From: Vitellaria paradoxa
Taxonomy: Eukaryota; Streptophyta; Magnoliopsida; Ericales; Sapotaceae
Length of the DNA: 64,000 nt
Direction of reading: 5' to 3'
Assembly: GCA_019916065.1 (NCBI GenBank)
Contig: CM034241.1
Coordinates: 25,166,340-25,230,339 of the forward strand
The position numbers and the translations under genes were made by a program. Shown piece by piece: positions 1 through 11,836 of this stretch (within the stretch, counting starts at the first letter, position 1; the number at the start of each line of letters is the position of its first letter). The notes under the pieces were generated by a model that saw only the letters and a list, made by a program, of their open reading frames with translations, did not search any database and had not been told where the DNA came from.

Positions 1-1606
1 TCTACCAAAACTTTATTGACAAAAGGGAACCTTTCTTATATTATTGAAATGTCCATGCTGCCTTTAGTGCAAGGAATATAATAAATTACATTGACTTTTG
101 CATAGTGGGCATCTAATTCCTTAAAAAAAAGGAAAAAAAAAGTAGCAACAATCAATTAGTAACTCAATTAGTAACCCAAGGCGATAAACCAAGCGATTAA
201 GAAGCAGATAACGATGAGATTGAAAAATGCAGTGTCAAAAGGTTTAAATTAATTTGCTAAAAGTATAGGTGTAGTAAATTTTAACATGGACAAGTCTACT
301 ATTTATATTTTAAAAATTTTGGCGAGTCTATTTACACTTTATAATTCTTACACTCTACTTTACTTTTTTACTAAATAAAATTATACAATCATTTTCATTT
401 TTATAGAAGGGTATTTATTGTATTAAAATCATACAATATATCTTATTAGAAGATTGAGAGTAGTTGTATAGTTTTATTTAACGAAAAAGTAAAGGAGAGT
501 ACAATAATCTATTTATGAAATACAAATAGATCCACCCTTAAAATTTTCACAATAAAATATAAAAATATTTATAATAATTCTGTCAATAGGAGAAGTCAAG
601 TCCCCGTAATCTTAACATAATTTCATCAAGCATGGTGTGATTAAAAAAAAAACAAAATGGGATCGAGAATCATTGGTTAAGCTACTCATTGATTATGGTG
701 GACTGTAATATAAGTAAATTTTTGATTCCAAAATTTGTTTCATACTAATAGTATATAATATCTTAACTCAACTATTTATAACTCAATTTAATATTCAATC
801 AAAACTTAATTTATTATCGGGTTTATACTTTAGAAGGGAAAGAAATTTTAACTTAATTTAATAATTAGTCATAATTCCATTTTAATACTCTTCCTACAAC
901 TTGGGCCAAAAAATTTCCTATGTCCGCCTTTGTCGAGTACCAATCCCACTGACCCCGACAGGACAGCGAAACTAAGAAAAAGCATTTGCAACACAATGAA
1001 AGCAGGTCCACTAGGAAGTTGTGATGAGTTCTCCTCCTTTTGAACTTCAATTCAAAAGGATCGACACGTCTACGATTTCTTTGTTCGTAGTGGAATCAAC
1101 ACGGTCAAAAATGTTTGCAATCAACAGAGTTTGAGTTTTCAAACCTTTTATTTGGGTGGAGCTCCTGAAATTGCGATTCTGCATTATCTAATATGGGTGC
1201 TGACCTAGAGGCAGGGTATAGTCTATATTGAGTACGTTTAAAGTGATTAAAAATGAGATAAAATGAGATAATTTATAAATTTATAATTTATACAGTAAAA
1301 TAAAAAGTAAATAAGAAAAATTTTCAATTTACTAAGTCAAATGCACCTATTATTAGACAGTAAAGCCTAATACTTGTGTTGTTCAGCTTTTAATCTTGCA
1401 TTAAGGCCAACCACAAAATGATAAATACATAATTCAACTTTTTTTATTGTTGTTTAATAAGAAATAAAACCAATTTTTATTTTTATTTTTATTTTTTTTC
1501 ATAATGCTGAGCAGATACCATTGCGATCGAGAAACACAAATATTCCTTGCAATAAAAGCAAGAGAGTCAACTTCCCATCACAACCAAACAATTACTGCAA
1601 AGCTGA
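1..1606. other. AT-rich non-coding stretch
   Basis: No gene or structured element is recognised. If the BRX-like gene to the right is intact, this stretch lies in its large downstream intron, because exon 2 ends at a splice donor at 2560 and no following BRX exon (W-Q-A-Q-R-W-W type motif) was found here on the minus strand. The short minus-strand reading frame near 865-1050 has no recognisable motif. Confidence 0.5.
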
Positions 1607-2350
1607 CCTTGTTTGGTAATATTTATTTATTTATATTCAATAATTTTTAATTTTTATTTTCTATTTTTAGTTGTTGTTTTCTTCCTTTGAATGAAAAGAA
1701 AAAACACGTTTAGCAATATAATTTTATTTTTAACAACCAAATTATTCTAATAAAATATTTATTTTTATTAAATTAATTTCATTTAATAAAATATATATTA
1801 TGTCAATTTAACTAGATGTATGTAATTTAATTGACTAATTTTAATTTCGCTAATTTAATTTCATAAGATATATATTTTAATAATAATTAATTTTAATAAA
1901 TTATATTAATAAACAACATAATTTGATAATAAACCAATATTTATTATTAAAAATGAATTTAATTTAATAAAATAAATCATTTTAATAGGAAATATTTATT
2001 AAAAAGTCAATTTAATAAATAATTGGTTTTCATAATAAATAATTTGAATAAAGTAAAAATAAATTATTTTAATTTGAATTTACTAATTGTCATAATAAAT
2101 TTTAATTTAATAAAATAAATCATTTTGATTACGATTTATTATTTTAATTATAATTAATTTTAATTTGAATAAATAAATTGTTCTAATATATAATATTATT
2201 TATTAAAAATAATTTTAGTTTAATAAAATATTTAAATAAAATAAATTATTTCAATGTGATGCAATAAAAACTGACCTTTCAAAAAAAAAAAAGATGCAAT
2301 AAAAACTGACAAAATAGAACGAGTATAGAAGTAAAACATCCAAACAGGCC
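1607..2350. mobile_element. Candidate MITE with TTGTTTGG-type termini
   Basis: The left edge reads CCTTGTTTGGTAA and the reverse complement of the right edge reads GGCCTGTTTGGATG, an imperfect terminal inverted repeat of a type common in plant MITEs. A 4-base CTGA flanks both edges (1603-1606 and 2351-2354), which is too short to be decisive. The interior is extremely AT-rich, with many TTTAATTTAATAAA-like repeats. Near the right end a 19-bp word, GATGCAATAAAAACTGAC plus one preceding base, is duplicated around a poly-A run at about 2260-2310. No coding capacity. The boundaries are inferred. Confidence 0.4.
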
Positions 2351-2560
2351 CTGAAGGAATTGGAAATGGAATGTGCGCAATATCAATTAACATTCTAATA
2401 AATTTATACTTAAAGCAAAAGCCACCGCCACCAACTTGTTAAAATGATTTTAATTAATTTAATACCCCCAATTGAACCCCTTTCCTTAACACCGCACGTC
2501 TCAGAAACAAGTTAGCAAATCAGGACCGTCCAAATTAGATCATAGACTCAGTCAACGTAC

Positions 2561-3150
2561 CTGAAACGAATGCGCTTGAGATCGTTTCCGCCACGTGGCA
2601 TCGACACGAAGGTGATGAGCACACCCGGCTCCACCTGAGCGACCCACTCCTTGGGCTCGTGCTCCTCCACGAACACGATCGGGTCGGTCCGGCGGCAGCT
2701 CGCGCACGACGGCGTCCCCTCGCCGCTCGAAATCCCCTTCAGCCTAGCCTCCATTTCCTTCCCCCACTGCCTCGACGAGTTCGAGCTCGCCGTCCGCCGG
2801 TACGACTGCCGGAACCGCTCCGACACCGAGTCCGACTCGGCGTTGCTCTTCTGTCGGGGCTGAAGAGTCGACCTCCCGGTGCACGGATTGCAGTTCCGAT
2901 ACGCCCCCGAAGCCTTCAGTGCCATGTCCTTGATCTGTATATATATATATACATATTCAGACGTAAAAACTCACACGCAACAGTAAGATAAACATATATA
3001 TATTTGTATATATGTAGAGATCGAGAGAAGATGAATTGCCTGAGAACTGAGAGATCTGATGGCTTGCTTGCTACCATGGGAGTCGACTTCATCCGGATGA
3101 TTGAGCGATTCATCACTGGGCTGCTTTGGACGAGCTATGCACGTCAGCAT
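2561..3150 (-). CDS. BRXL: BREVIS RADIX-like protein, 5' part (two exons)
   Basis: BRX family proteins are plant-specific regulators of root and vascular growth, acting at the plasma membrane and nucleus. Exon 1 (3040-3150) encodes 37 residues beginning MLTCIARPKQ, the conserved BRX N-terminus. Exon 2 (2561-2934) starts IKDMALKASGAYRNC, then carries WGKEMEARLKGISSGE and the start of the first BRX domain (EPKEWVAQVEPGVLITFVS, then GGNDLKRIRF). It stops at a donor (CAG|GTACGT) exactly where BRX genes break before the REMFNKW segment. Both junctions are phase-compatible: phase 0 between exons 1 and 2. The start is the first Met matching the family N-terminus; an upstream in-frame Met lies in a TA-rich tract. 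The rest of the first BRX domain and the second BRX domain are not in the window, so the gene is either partial with a long intron or truncated. Family assignment is secure; integrity is not. Confidence 0.85.
2935..3039 (-). other. Intron 1 of the BRX-like gene, GC-AG type
   Basis: Between the conserved residues SLSSQ and IKDMALK the minus strand reads CAG|GCAATT at the 5' side and TATACAG|ATCAAG at the 3' side, giving a 105-nt AT-rich intron. Family alignment requires phase 0 and leaves no GT donor that fits, so a GC donor is the best reading. The intron contains TA-rich microsatellite sequence near its 3' end. Confidence 0.65.
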
Positions 3151-3480
3151 TTTGGTTCCTCCTCCACTTGAAAGATATATATATATACACACACACGTTT
3201 ATATAAACAAACGATGGATTAAAGCTTACTAGCTCGTTGGAGAAGCCTGAACATCATTGGATACACACCATCCACCCAATGTCGTATAGAATCTATACAC
3301 GCAAATTACATATCTAGAAATTTGAATGTGTTTATATATACGTGTATAGATTTTTGTGGGAACGACATGAGACCTGTGAAACGGAAAAACCAGCCCTTCT
3401 GGGTTGAGCTTTGAAGCACATATGACGAGGCATCAGTAACCCTACAGTGGCACCTTTAATGCTTCCCCTAAAATCAGATA
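3151..3480 (-). promoter_or_regulatory. Probable 5' UTR and promoter-proximal region of the BRX-like gene
   Basis: The segment directly upstream of the ATG contains (CA)n/(TA)n tracts at about 3174-3197 and a possible very short UTR intron: donor A|GTAAGC at 3229 and acceptor CAAG near 3167, about 63 nt. The region near 3360-3470 is less AT-biased than its surroundings and could be an untranslated first exon. No core promoter was assigned with certainty. Confidence 0.3.
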
Positions 3481-3508
3481 CAGATTCCAGGAAATTAATA
3501 ACTAAAAG

Positions 3509-3554
3509 TTATATATATATATATATATAGAAAAGATAGAGAGAGAGAGAGAGG
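3509..3554. repeat. Compound (TA)n-(GA)n microsatellite
   Basis: A run of TA dinucleotides is followed within ten bases by GA dinucleotides. It lies upstream of the BRX-like gene on its transcribed side. Confidence 0.8.
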
Positions 3555-4039
3555 GTGAACGATGATGAATTTCAGAAAGAAACAATGAAGGACGAATTAT
3601 GAGCACACATGTACACACTAGGAACTGCGGAAATATAATTATATATATATAGTTGGTTAAAAAATGTGAAAATATATGTATTTAAAATTTTAATTTTAAT
3701 ATATATAAAACTTAAAATTTTTATTTTTATTTTTAAAAAATTTTTAAAGAAAATTAAAGTCTAAATATCACATTTTTTTTTTAAATATACAATCTTAGTG
3801 GACTTTTTCTAATAGTTATTCATATAGTATTTAACAAAATGTGTAAAATTTTACTATTTATTAAAAATATTATCACATTTTAAAAAATATTAATTTAAAA
3901 AATTTCATAAAATAGTATTAAATTATGAGAAAAGTGAAAGAGTGCTCAAATGAAATGATTAAAAAGATAACCAAAGAGTGAAGAAAAAAATAAAAAATCA
4001 TGGCTACTGAATAAATCCAATGGTTAAAAAGATCCCAAA

Positions 4040-4513
4040 TTCAAAATTTTTTAACTTTCTTATTATATAAATATAGTCAATATGACCGATTTAAATATAT
4101 CAAAATTTAGAAAAATAATTACTACCAAGCCTAGTTAATATTTAGACATTTTGTATGTTTTAATTTATAAAAATATTAACAGTTGTTATTAAGAGAGAAA
4201 CAATTTTTAAACATTTTTCCAAGCCTAATTATTATTTAGGCTTTTTTTATTTTTTAATTTAATTATTAATACATTTGAATATATAAATCTTATAATTATA
4301 GTAAATCAATAATCAAGTGGGTCTTTTGTAGAACTCATATATTCACTTTACATCACTTAATATTATATGCCACAAATCTAGTGATTTTATATGTAAAAGA
4401 AAAAGTGAAGTTATAGTTATTTAACAATCATGGACAAAAAATAAAAATAAAAATTTTGTGAATTTGAAATAGGAGAGAGTAGAAGGGAATGAAAGAGAAT
4501 AGTGCCACCTAGG
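4040..4513. repeat. Diverged duplicated segment, copy 1
   Basis: Words such as AAGCCTAATTATTATTT, ATATTATATGCCACAA and AAAAGTGAAGTT occur here and again about 1215 bp to the right, in the same order. Removing the MITE between the copies gives a spacing near 580 bp, so this looks like an old tandem duplication or two fragments of one unknown repeat. A shorter word group near 4006-4080 recurs at about 5787-5850, out of register with the rest. No coding capacity. Confidence 0.55.
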
Positions 4514-4521
4514 ATTGGAAT

Positions 4522-5152
4522 TAGGGGTGTTATAAAAAATCGAAAAATCGGACCAATCGAAAAAATCAGACCGAATTGAATTTTGTAAACTGATTTTTTA
4601 AAATCTGGTCTGGTTTCAGTTTAAAAAATTTTAATTTTTTGAAACTGATTTGGTTTCTAGTTTTGAGGGCTTTAGAACCGAATTGGACCGGACCGAACTG
4701 GTTATAATACAAGTGTGTAGCAAAATATAGTGGTTGGGACTCGAACTTAAGATCTTAAAGTTTTCAAGTGATGACTTTACCACTGGGCAACACTCACCAA
4801 TTGCTTACAATGCCACAGTGGAGGAAACTGGGCCATGGCTGGAAATTAGGTTAGAGGTGAAAATATTTTTTGGGTTCGTAATGGACTTGAAAGCCACATT
4901 AATGTAATTTTTATAAGTTTTTTAATATATTGGGCTAGAATTGAATTTTTTTATATTGGGTTTAGCTCAAAATTGTAGCCTACAATGGAAATCGGATTGA
5001 AACCAGAACCGAATGGAAACCGGACCGAAATTGATTGAACCGAAACTGAATTATATCAACCGGTTCCGGTTTTGAAAATTTTCAAACCAAAAATCCAGTC
5101 CGGTCCCATAAATAGCCCAAAACCGGATCAAACCGGACCGGTATCACCCCTA
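4522..5152. mobile_element. hAT-like MITE with perfect 8-bp target site duplication
   Basis: The element starts TAGGGGTG and ends CACCCCTA. It is flanked on both sides by the identical 8-mer ATTGGAAT (4514-4521 and 5153-5160), the duplication size expected of the hAT superfamily. Inside the termini are mirrored CCGGACCGG/AACCGG-rich segments (about 4540-4700 and 4990-5130) that can fold as long arms of an inverted repeat. The element is 631 bp and has no transposase. It interrupts or abuts duplicated copy 1. A Pol III-like segment lies inside. Confidence 0.85.
4725..4805 (-). repeat. tRNA-like / SINE-like Pol III promoter segment inside the MITE
   Basis: On the minus strand TTGCCCAGTGGTAAAG (around 4780-4791) fits an internal A box and GTTCGAGTCCC (4736-4746) fits a B box, spaced about 34 nt apart. 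This resembles the head of a plant tRNA-derived SINE. No complete cloverleaf or discriminator/CCA context was recognised, so a functional tRNA gene is not claimed. Confidence 0.5.
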
Positions 5153-5269
5153 ATTGGAATGAATGAGATGAGGAACAGTAAATATGGAGAGTGTCACGTA
5201 AGATTTGGTAATAATTTTTTGATTAGTTTTATATAAAAATAACTCAAATTAAAACTATTTTTATTAATC

Positions 5270-5720
5270 CCGTACTTTATAAAAGACAAATATGATCAAC
5301 GTCACCAATTTAAATTTATTGAAATTTAGAAAAAAATAATTACCCCTAAGCCTAATTAATATTTAAGCATGTTTTTATATTTTTTAAAATACTAAGAATT
5401 GTTATTAAGAGAGATAATTTTTAGACATTTTTCCAAGCCTAATTATTATTTTGAAAATTTTATTTGCATTTTTTAATTTAATTATTAATACACTTGGAAT
5501 ATATAAATTTTACAACTATAGTGAATATAGGTCTCTTATAGGAACCCATATGTTCACTTTGCACCTATTAACATTATATGCCACAATTCTAATTGTTTTT
5601 TATGCAAAAGAAAAAGTGAAGTTGTAATCATTTAATGAAGTGGGACAACAAAAAAAAGTAAAAATTTACTCAATGAGAAGTGAGGAGAGACTAAAACGAA
5701 ATGAAGGAGAATAATGCCAC
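5270..5720. repeat. Diverged duplicated segment, copy 2
   Basis: This copy is colinear with 4040-4513 and shares AAGCCTAATTATTATTT, ATATTATATGCCACAA, AAAGAAAAAGTGAAGTT and the AATGCCAC-containing end. It is diverged by many substitutions and small indels. Confidence 0.55.
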
Positions 5721-5859
5721 TACAATTAGAATGAAAGAAATAAAGAGAGATAGAAACATTCTTTTAGTGTCAATTTAATCTTAATCATTGAATAAATCTA
5801 ACAGTTGAAAATATCTCAATTTCAAAATTTTGAACTTCTTTATTATATAGATATAGGGG

Positions 5860-7550
5860 AGTGTGTATGTGTACATATTCAAATTCATTGTCCCGATGAG
5901 GATACGTGTGCAAGCAGGATGTGAGGTGATATCAAGATTGTCCATTGGACGTTTAAGGTTGACATCAGGCAAGCGTTCAATAAAATGAATGAACTATATC
6001 AAACTAACATGATAGAAGCATAGGATCGGATTACTAGAGGAAGATGAATGAACTATGTGTCATTGCCAAATTAAAGACCGATCTCAGTAAGTTGATAAAA
6101 ATAGGTTGTGACACTAAATATATCAGTTGGAAGAAAATTGATTAGCGTAAATTAATATTGGTGAAAATGGCTATCAACCTCTAGGACCTATTTGAAGCAA
6201 CATCTCAGGAAGTTAAAGAGCCACAACTCGTTCGTGATTTTTGTAGCAGTGTTGGGACACATGGCTCATTTAGCTTTATCAGAAGTTGTAGCAGGAACAT
6301 GATTTATGGAATCACAGGGTAGTTCAGCTAGCATCTATAAAGGGAAAAAAAGCAATAGAAAAAGGGGTTCCTTAAACAAACTCTGCCAGCAAGAAGTCTT
6401 ATCTTTGTCAAACACTTTTTTCTAGTATTAGAGTTATTTTCAAAGTAGGAGTAGAGTAATTATAGTTAAGAGTAGAAGTAGAATAGAGTTTATGAAAATC
6501 TCGAATTTCATGCAACCATAATTTGTTGTGAAGAGATAATTCAAAGAGATGGAAGAGCAGGTACGTGCACTAGTCTTTTCAAATTCTTGTCAATTATTTT
6601 AATATATTCCATTACTTCACCATTAGTATTGAATGATGATTGATCTTTGAAGTCTAAATCTAAGGCACTGTAATCCATAATCATTTGAGTCATAATGTAT
6701 GCATCTATTATTATTTTACTCTTGAATCTTCAATTTCTAGCATGCCCACACACACACACGCGCGCGCACATGCACACATCTGAGATCCAAAATCATTGAA
6801 GACCAAAAGATTGTTTTAGAGGCCAAACAATGTTTGGCATATTTAACAAGATGAGGGCATTTTAAACACATAAATAGTGAAAGGACAAAATATCGTTGAC
6901 ATTGAGGGAGATGATAGTGCTAGAAAGGGAACCAGAATAATAGAGGTCCCCATAAATTTCTCACTGAGATGAGTTATTAGAAAAATTAGCCTGTATAAAA
7001 CAAGAGCAACAGAGGGTAGAAAATTTAATCACTCAGATGTCTTAGGATATTAGGAGGTCGACTGAGACAACCAACCAAATGACCAATGACTTGAGAATGA
7101 CAAGTTAATCAATCCACACCCTGATCAAACATCTCAATAGTGCCTTGTCCATATAGGCATTGTCTAATATTTTACCTACTTCATGCCCTAATCATTTCCT
7201 CTAGTGTTGAGGGCAACCTTCTAATATCAGAGTCCTGGCTATAGAGGGCAAGGCGACTTAAGGAGGCTAATTGGTGCTTTTGAAGCACCAAACCCAAGAT
7301 GATTCGTTCATAACTAAAAAGGAAAATGACCACTATAAGGGAAAATTGGCCACTAGGAGTAAACACCACTGGCCTTATCTGGTATTGGTAAATCCACAGT
7401 GGATTCTCCTTTTGTCATTCAAAATATGACTGATACACCTGGGCTGATGGGACCTCACCCATAGTAGACCCAAGGTTTGCGACAAATATTAGGTATTTCC
7501 TGAAATATCTGTCCATTACTAATTGCATTCTAACCGCCTTCACTAACACC
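5860..7550. other. Unassigned stretch, no recognisable gene
   Basis: Short reading frames broken by many stops; parts may be decayed retroelement coding sequence but no motif could be named. A (CA)n(CG)n(CA)n microsatellite lies at 6747-6777. Confidence 0.4.
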
Positions 7551-7559
7551 TAGAACAAT

Positions 7560-8159
7560 TAAGTTTCATAATGAACAAAAGATTATGCACCAAAAGTGTA
7601 TTTTAGTCCTTAGTTTTATATGCATTTCATGAGTTTTAGTCAGTTTAATAATTAATTTTTATTATATTTTTACTAATGTTATGTGATCCACGATAGTAAC
7701 ATGCTAGAGCATGTTGTTGCATATTATACTTGTTTATGTACATGGTGTACATATGCGGACTCGTGCTCACTTATTTATAGATTTGGTTGCAAGTGCAAAA
7801 ATTGAGGTTTAGTTAGACTCTAGGGTCGAGATTCTGTTGATATTTTAATAAATATTTAGACTATATTATGAGATATTATTCTTTTGATCTGCGAAGAGAA
7901 ATATTTTGTATCCGATATATATTTTGTTATTTGGTATGATTGTAAAGGCCTGATGATCCTAATTATTATGATATGTGGTTAGGAGCACTTTGCCCAAGTT
8001 ATGGACTGAAGTTTTATTTATTTATTTATTATTATTATTATTAAGTATTGATGTTAACTATAGAGGTGTTATATGGCTCTGATTGGGCTTATTATAGTTA
8101 ATTGTGATTTGTGTGTGATTACTAGTTCATAACTCGAATTACGAAATCCAAGATATGAC
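7560..8159 (+). mobile_element. LTR-A-related fragment, 3' part
   Basis: It carries the LTR-A signature GGACTCGTGCTCAC, which is followed in other copies by a TATAGATTT- or ACAGATTTT-like word. It also has the AAGGCCTGA-like segment and a terminus ending ...ATATGACA that matches the ...GTGTGACA ends at 23639 and 56166. The 5' boundary is inferred. No coding sequence. Confidence 0.5.
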
Positions 8160-8581
8160 ACTATTTTTACCTTCTGAACTTAAGTGATCTTAAAAATAGG
8201 ATTTTTTCATTTTAACATTTGATTACCATTTAGGTGGCCCTTTGGATGTCCTTGTGAAGCCTCATATCTTAAATTGGAGGTCTTAATTACTTTTGCTCTC
8301 CGATAGAGACTCGACAGTCATATTTACCAAAAATATGAATCTACTTAATTCTAAGACCTTTGACCCATTTTGGGCTTTTATAATGTGGTCAAACATATTT
8401 ATCAATGATTTAAAGTAAAAACTAAGTGCCAGTTATAGTCTCAATAAAGTTCTATGGTTGATTAATTGGTATGGCAAAATAGGGTATCTATAGTAAACAA
8501 TAAATGGGTTTAAGGCTTTTACGAGTTCATTTTAGGTGTTAAGAGTTAACTATAGTTAGTGTTGAGTAGAGGTATACTTTA

Positions 8582-9439
8582 TGTCACGCCCTGAGTCTCA
8601 TACCCCAAGGATGTGAGGTAAACCCACACATACATATATAATCATCACATAGGCTGTCCTAAATTAGAGCCCCATGCACACTGGAGCGGAGAACGTAAAG
8701 TAAAATAGTAAATATATTAAAATAAAGCCTCAACATAAACTAAGCAACATTCTCCACAAAATAGTATTGGGCACAACTCGGCCCGATACAAACCCATCAC
8801 ATTAACAATGTATAAAAATATATGCAACAGTCACTCCTTAGATGCTTTAAAAGAATAATATACATTCTTATGCTCGAGGTATCAAAAGAACACAAAAATA
8901 AAATACCAAATTGAATAAAAGAAACAAGGAAGACTAAATCTCCCGGCTAGATGGTCGTTCAGGTAGCCACGCCCAACACTTACATGGAAATTTGTAGGAG
9001 AGTGAGCACTAATCCATATGTGCTCACTACAAAACACAGATATGCAAAACATGTCCTATCATACCACTGTATGTGATCATGCATCATAACCATCCAACAT
9101 GACACGAACAGTTTAATTAAATATTAAACAAAATATGCTCGCACCTCAATATCATCATCATACTACAGTTTAATAAATATTTCTACTATAAATATCACAT
9201 TAATCACATCATCATCCGTATAATATGATAATAAACTCAACATTCTACCATTTAATAACAATATATTAAATAGTTTTTATCATCAACTATTAATCCCTTA
9301 TCACCAAGCATAACATTATTTTAAATTTAATATACATGCATATCATCATCAATCTCACCAACATAATAATTATAATATCATATAATCATCAACATTACAT
9401 TACTTTAAAATTAAGAGCTCAACATAACCCAAGTCATCA
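8582..9439 (-). mobile_element. LTR-A-related fragment, minus orientation
   Basis: It starts TGTCACGCCCTGAGTCTCA, the reverse complement of the LTR-A 3' terminus. Near 9000 it carries GTGAGCAC...ATGTGCTCAC, the reverse complement of the conserved GTGCTCAC word. The right edge is cut by the CACTA1 terminus at 9440. Its divergence from 21076-23639 suggests an older or sister subfamily. Confidence 0.5.
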
Positions 9440-11836
9440 CACTACAAAAAATAGCATCTTTAGCGATTATTTTTCTCTACTAAATTTAATTTTCGTTGCT
9501 AAAGGATATTTTTTATTGACCAAAACTTTTTTGGTTGCTAATAGTTTATTTTTACTAACCAAATAAAATTCGGTCGCTAAAGATATACTTTTTGTTACTA
9601 ATTGGTAGCCAAAAGTATATCTTTCATTGACCAAATTTTATTTAGTTAGCAAATGTTAAAAATCTAGAGCCAGAAAAAATTCCCTCACAATTTTGGGCTC
9701 CAACTTTAATAGTTGCCAACCAAAAGTGTTAGGTCATCGAATAGTTTAAATTTTTTTATCCTTACCCAATCAATTAGCCAGTAATGGTGCATCACTCAAC
9801 CTAAAACTACATCGTTTTTTGATCAAATTTTTATTTTTTCTAAGTTCTTTATTTTCTTTTCCCCATTCCCAACCTTATCGATTTTAAGCCTTACTTCCTC
9901 TCTAGCCTGCTATTGCTCACTACTTTATCATCGGCAACCCTCCTCCAACGCAGTCAACCTCATTGGTATTGGACCTTACTGCTTCTCAATCGCTATTGGA
10001 CATAGCCGCGTGCCCTCACAACTATATGCGAGTTTTATTGGGGTTTGTTCCATTTACTTCATAAAAAAAGTGTGTATATATAAACAAATAAATACACATA
10101 AATGGCTAGAAAATATACCTCAAATACTACAATAATGCTGATCAACTACTCTTTCATGGCCCATAGAGATCAATTTTCTCCTGTATTGGTGTTTATCATT
10201 TATAATTCAGTAATTTGGAACATTATTGAATATTAATATTATGTTAAATTGCTAATAAATCATTCTTATTATCCTATATTTTTCAAATTCTGCTTTGATT
10301 TCCTATATATTTACTAAATTAATTATCTTTTAACCTTTTCTGCTTCTTTGATTTTTATCTTGGTTTATTGTACCCACATAACACTTGATTATTCCCTCTC
10401 TTGGCAAAAACAAAGGCAATATATAAGCATTGGAAGGCAAGTTTGAGTTTATAACTGCACTATCTGATCCTTGAAAATGTGAAAAATGACTTCCTTGAAA
10501 ACTTAAAACTTTAATTGATTTGAAGATGCTCTCAGGGTTACTTTCTATGCCTTTTATTCATAAAACATTTAGCCTTTGGTTGTTGAAATATTTTTAGAAT
10601 TCATTATTTTATTTTATTTTTTTATTTTAAATGCAGTGCTTTTGACAAATGCACATTGTTTTGAACATGATATACAAGTAATCCAGGAAAAATCCATGTC
10701 TCAAATTACATGTTTAGTTCTGTCATTCTATTTATTTTATAATCAATTGATTTGAAACAATGTTAAATATCAATAATTCATTTGCTAAGTTATTATACTA
10801 CCATTCAAGGATGGATTGTTAGACTAAAAATTTATGAAATTGGCTATTGTATTGAGTGAAATTAAAATAATAATTGTAGGAAAATTTGAAGTTCTATGTT
10901 TTTTTTCTACAAAAAATATAATGTGTTCTAGTATGTAATTGAGTTCCCTCGATATTTTTGTCACTGATTTCAAGGCAAATTTTTGAATTAGGTTTTATTT
11001 TGATGTCTGTGTATGAGTTAGTGGTTCAAGGTTGCTTTAGAATGGTGGTAGCTTTGCCTAATATAGGTAGGAGTAGGAATATATAACTTTGATATAGAAA
11101 CAAGAGTTGTTGAGGTATTTACACTTTTATTTGTTTCTAGGTGACATGAGTGCTAATGTTGTGCTTATTAAATATAGATTCTATGATTTTCATTTATTTA
11201 TTTTATGCTCCGTTGTTTTGCCAAAAAATAAAATTCTAGGTGAAGTTTTTTAGAAAAATATTTGTAGTTTTCTTTTCTTTTTATCTCTCTCTCTCTCTCA
11301 CAAAATAGTTTAAAAAAATGCTTGAAAATACATTTAGATTTTTGTTTTTAATGAAATCACCTATATAATCATTGTAGATACTAATTCGTATCACTGTATA
11401 TGGAGATAAAAGATAGAGGACCCACCCAGAGAGTTATTAAATGGACATTGAATTTTATTTAAAATCAAATTTTTAAATAGATTGTTGGATGGTTGCTCAA
11501 TATGATATATTGGCTAGAAACTTGAGAAAATATAGGTTTTTTTTTTTTTTTTTAATTCTAGTTGCAACAAAGGATGATCTCAAACTAGTAATTTGCACAA
11601 TATCTGTGTATTTGTTTATTCTTACATCTTTCCATCGTATGTAGTCTCCTATGATAATAGGTTTCATGGGATTCCAAAGGCTGTGAAGGGTCTCTGACTC
11701 TCTAGTATTTGGCATGTTGTGCTATACATCTTGTATTTCCTCTCCAACTTAAAGTGTTAAAATAAAGTATCATTGTATGCTAAAATATAATGTATAATTT
11801 TAATCAACACAATGTTTCAAATATACATTATGAAAA

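Noticed and set aside
865..1050. Minus-strand 61-codon frame as the missing BRX exon
   Set aside because: The translation lacks the REMFNKW and WQAQRWW motifs expected of the next BRX exon.
2651..2991. Two plus-strand open frames overlapping the BRX-like exon 2
   Set aside because: They are antisense shadows of the minus-strand BRX coding exon and have no family features.
4725..4805. A functional tRNA gene
   Set aside because: A- and B-box-like words are present, but no full cloverleaf or proper acceptor stem was seen; a SINE-like reading is safer.
7181..7369. Minus-strand 62-codon frame as a gene
   Set aside because: No recognisable motif, flanked by stops, in a repeat-rich stretch with no exon structure.
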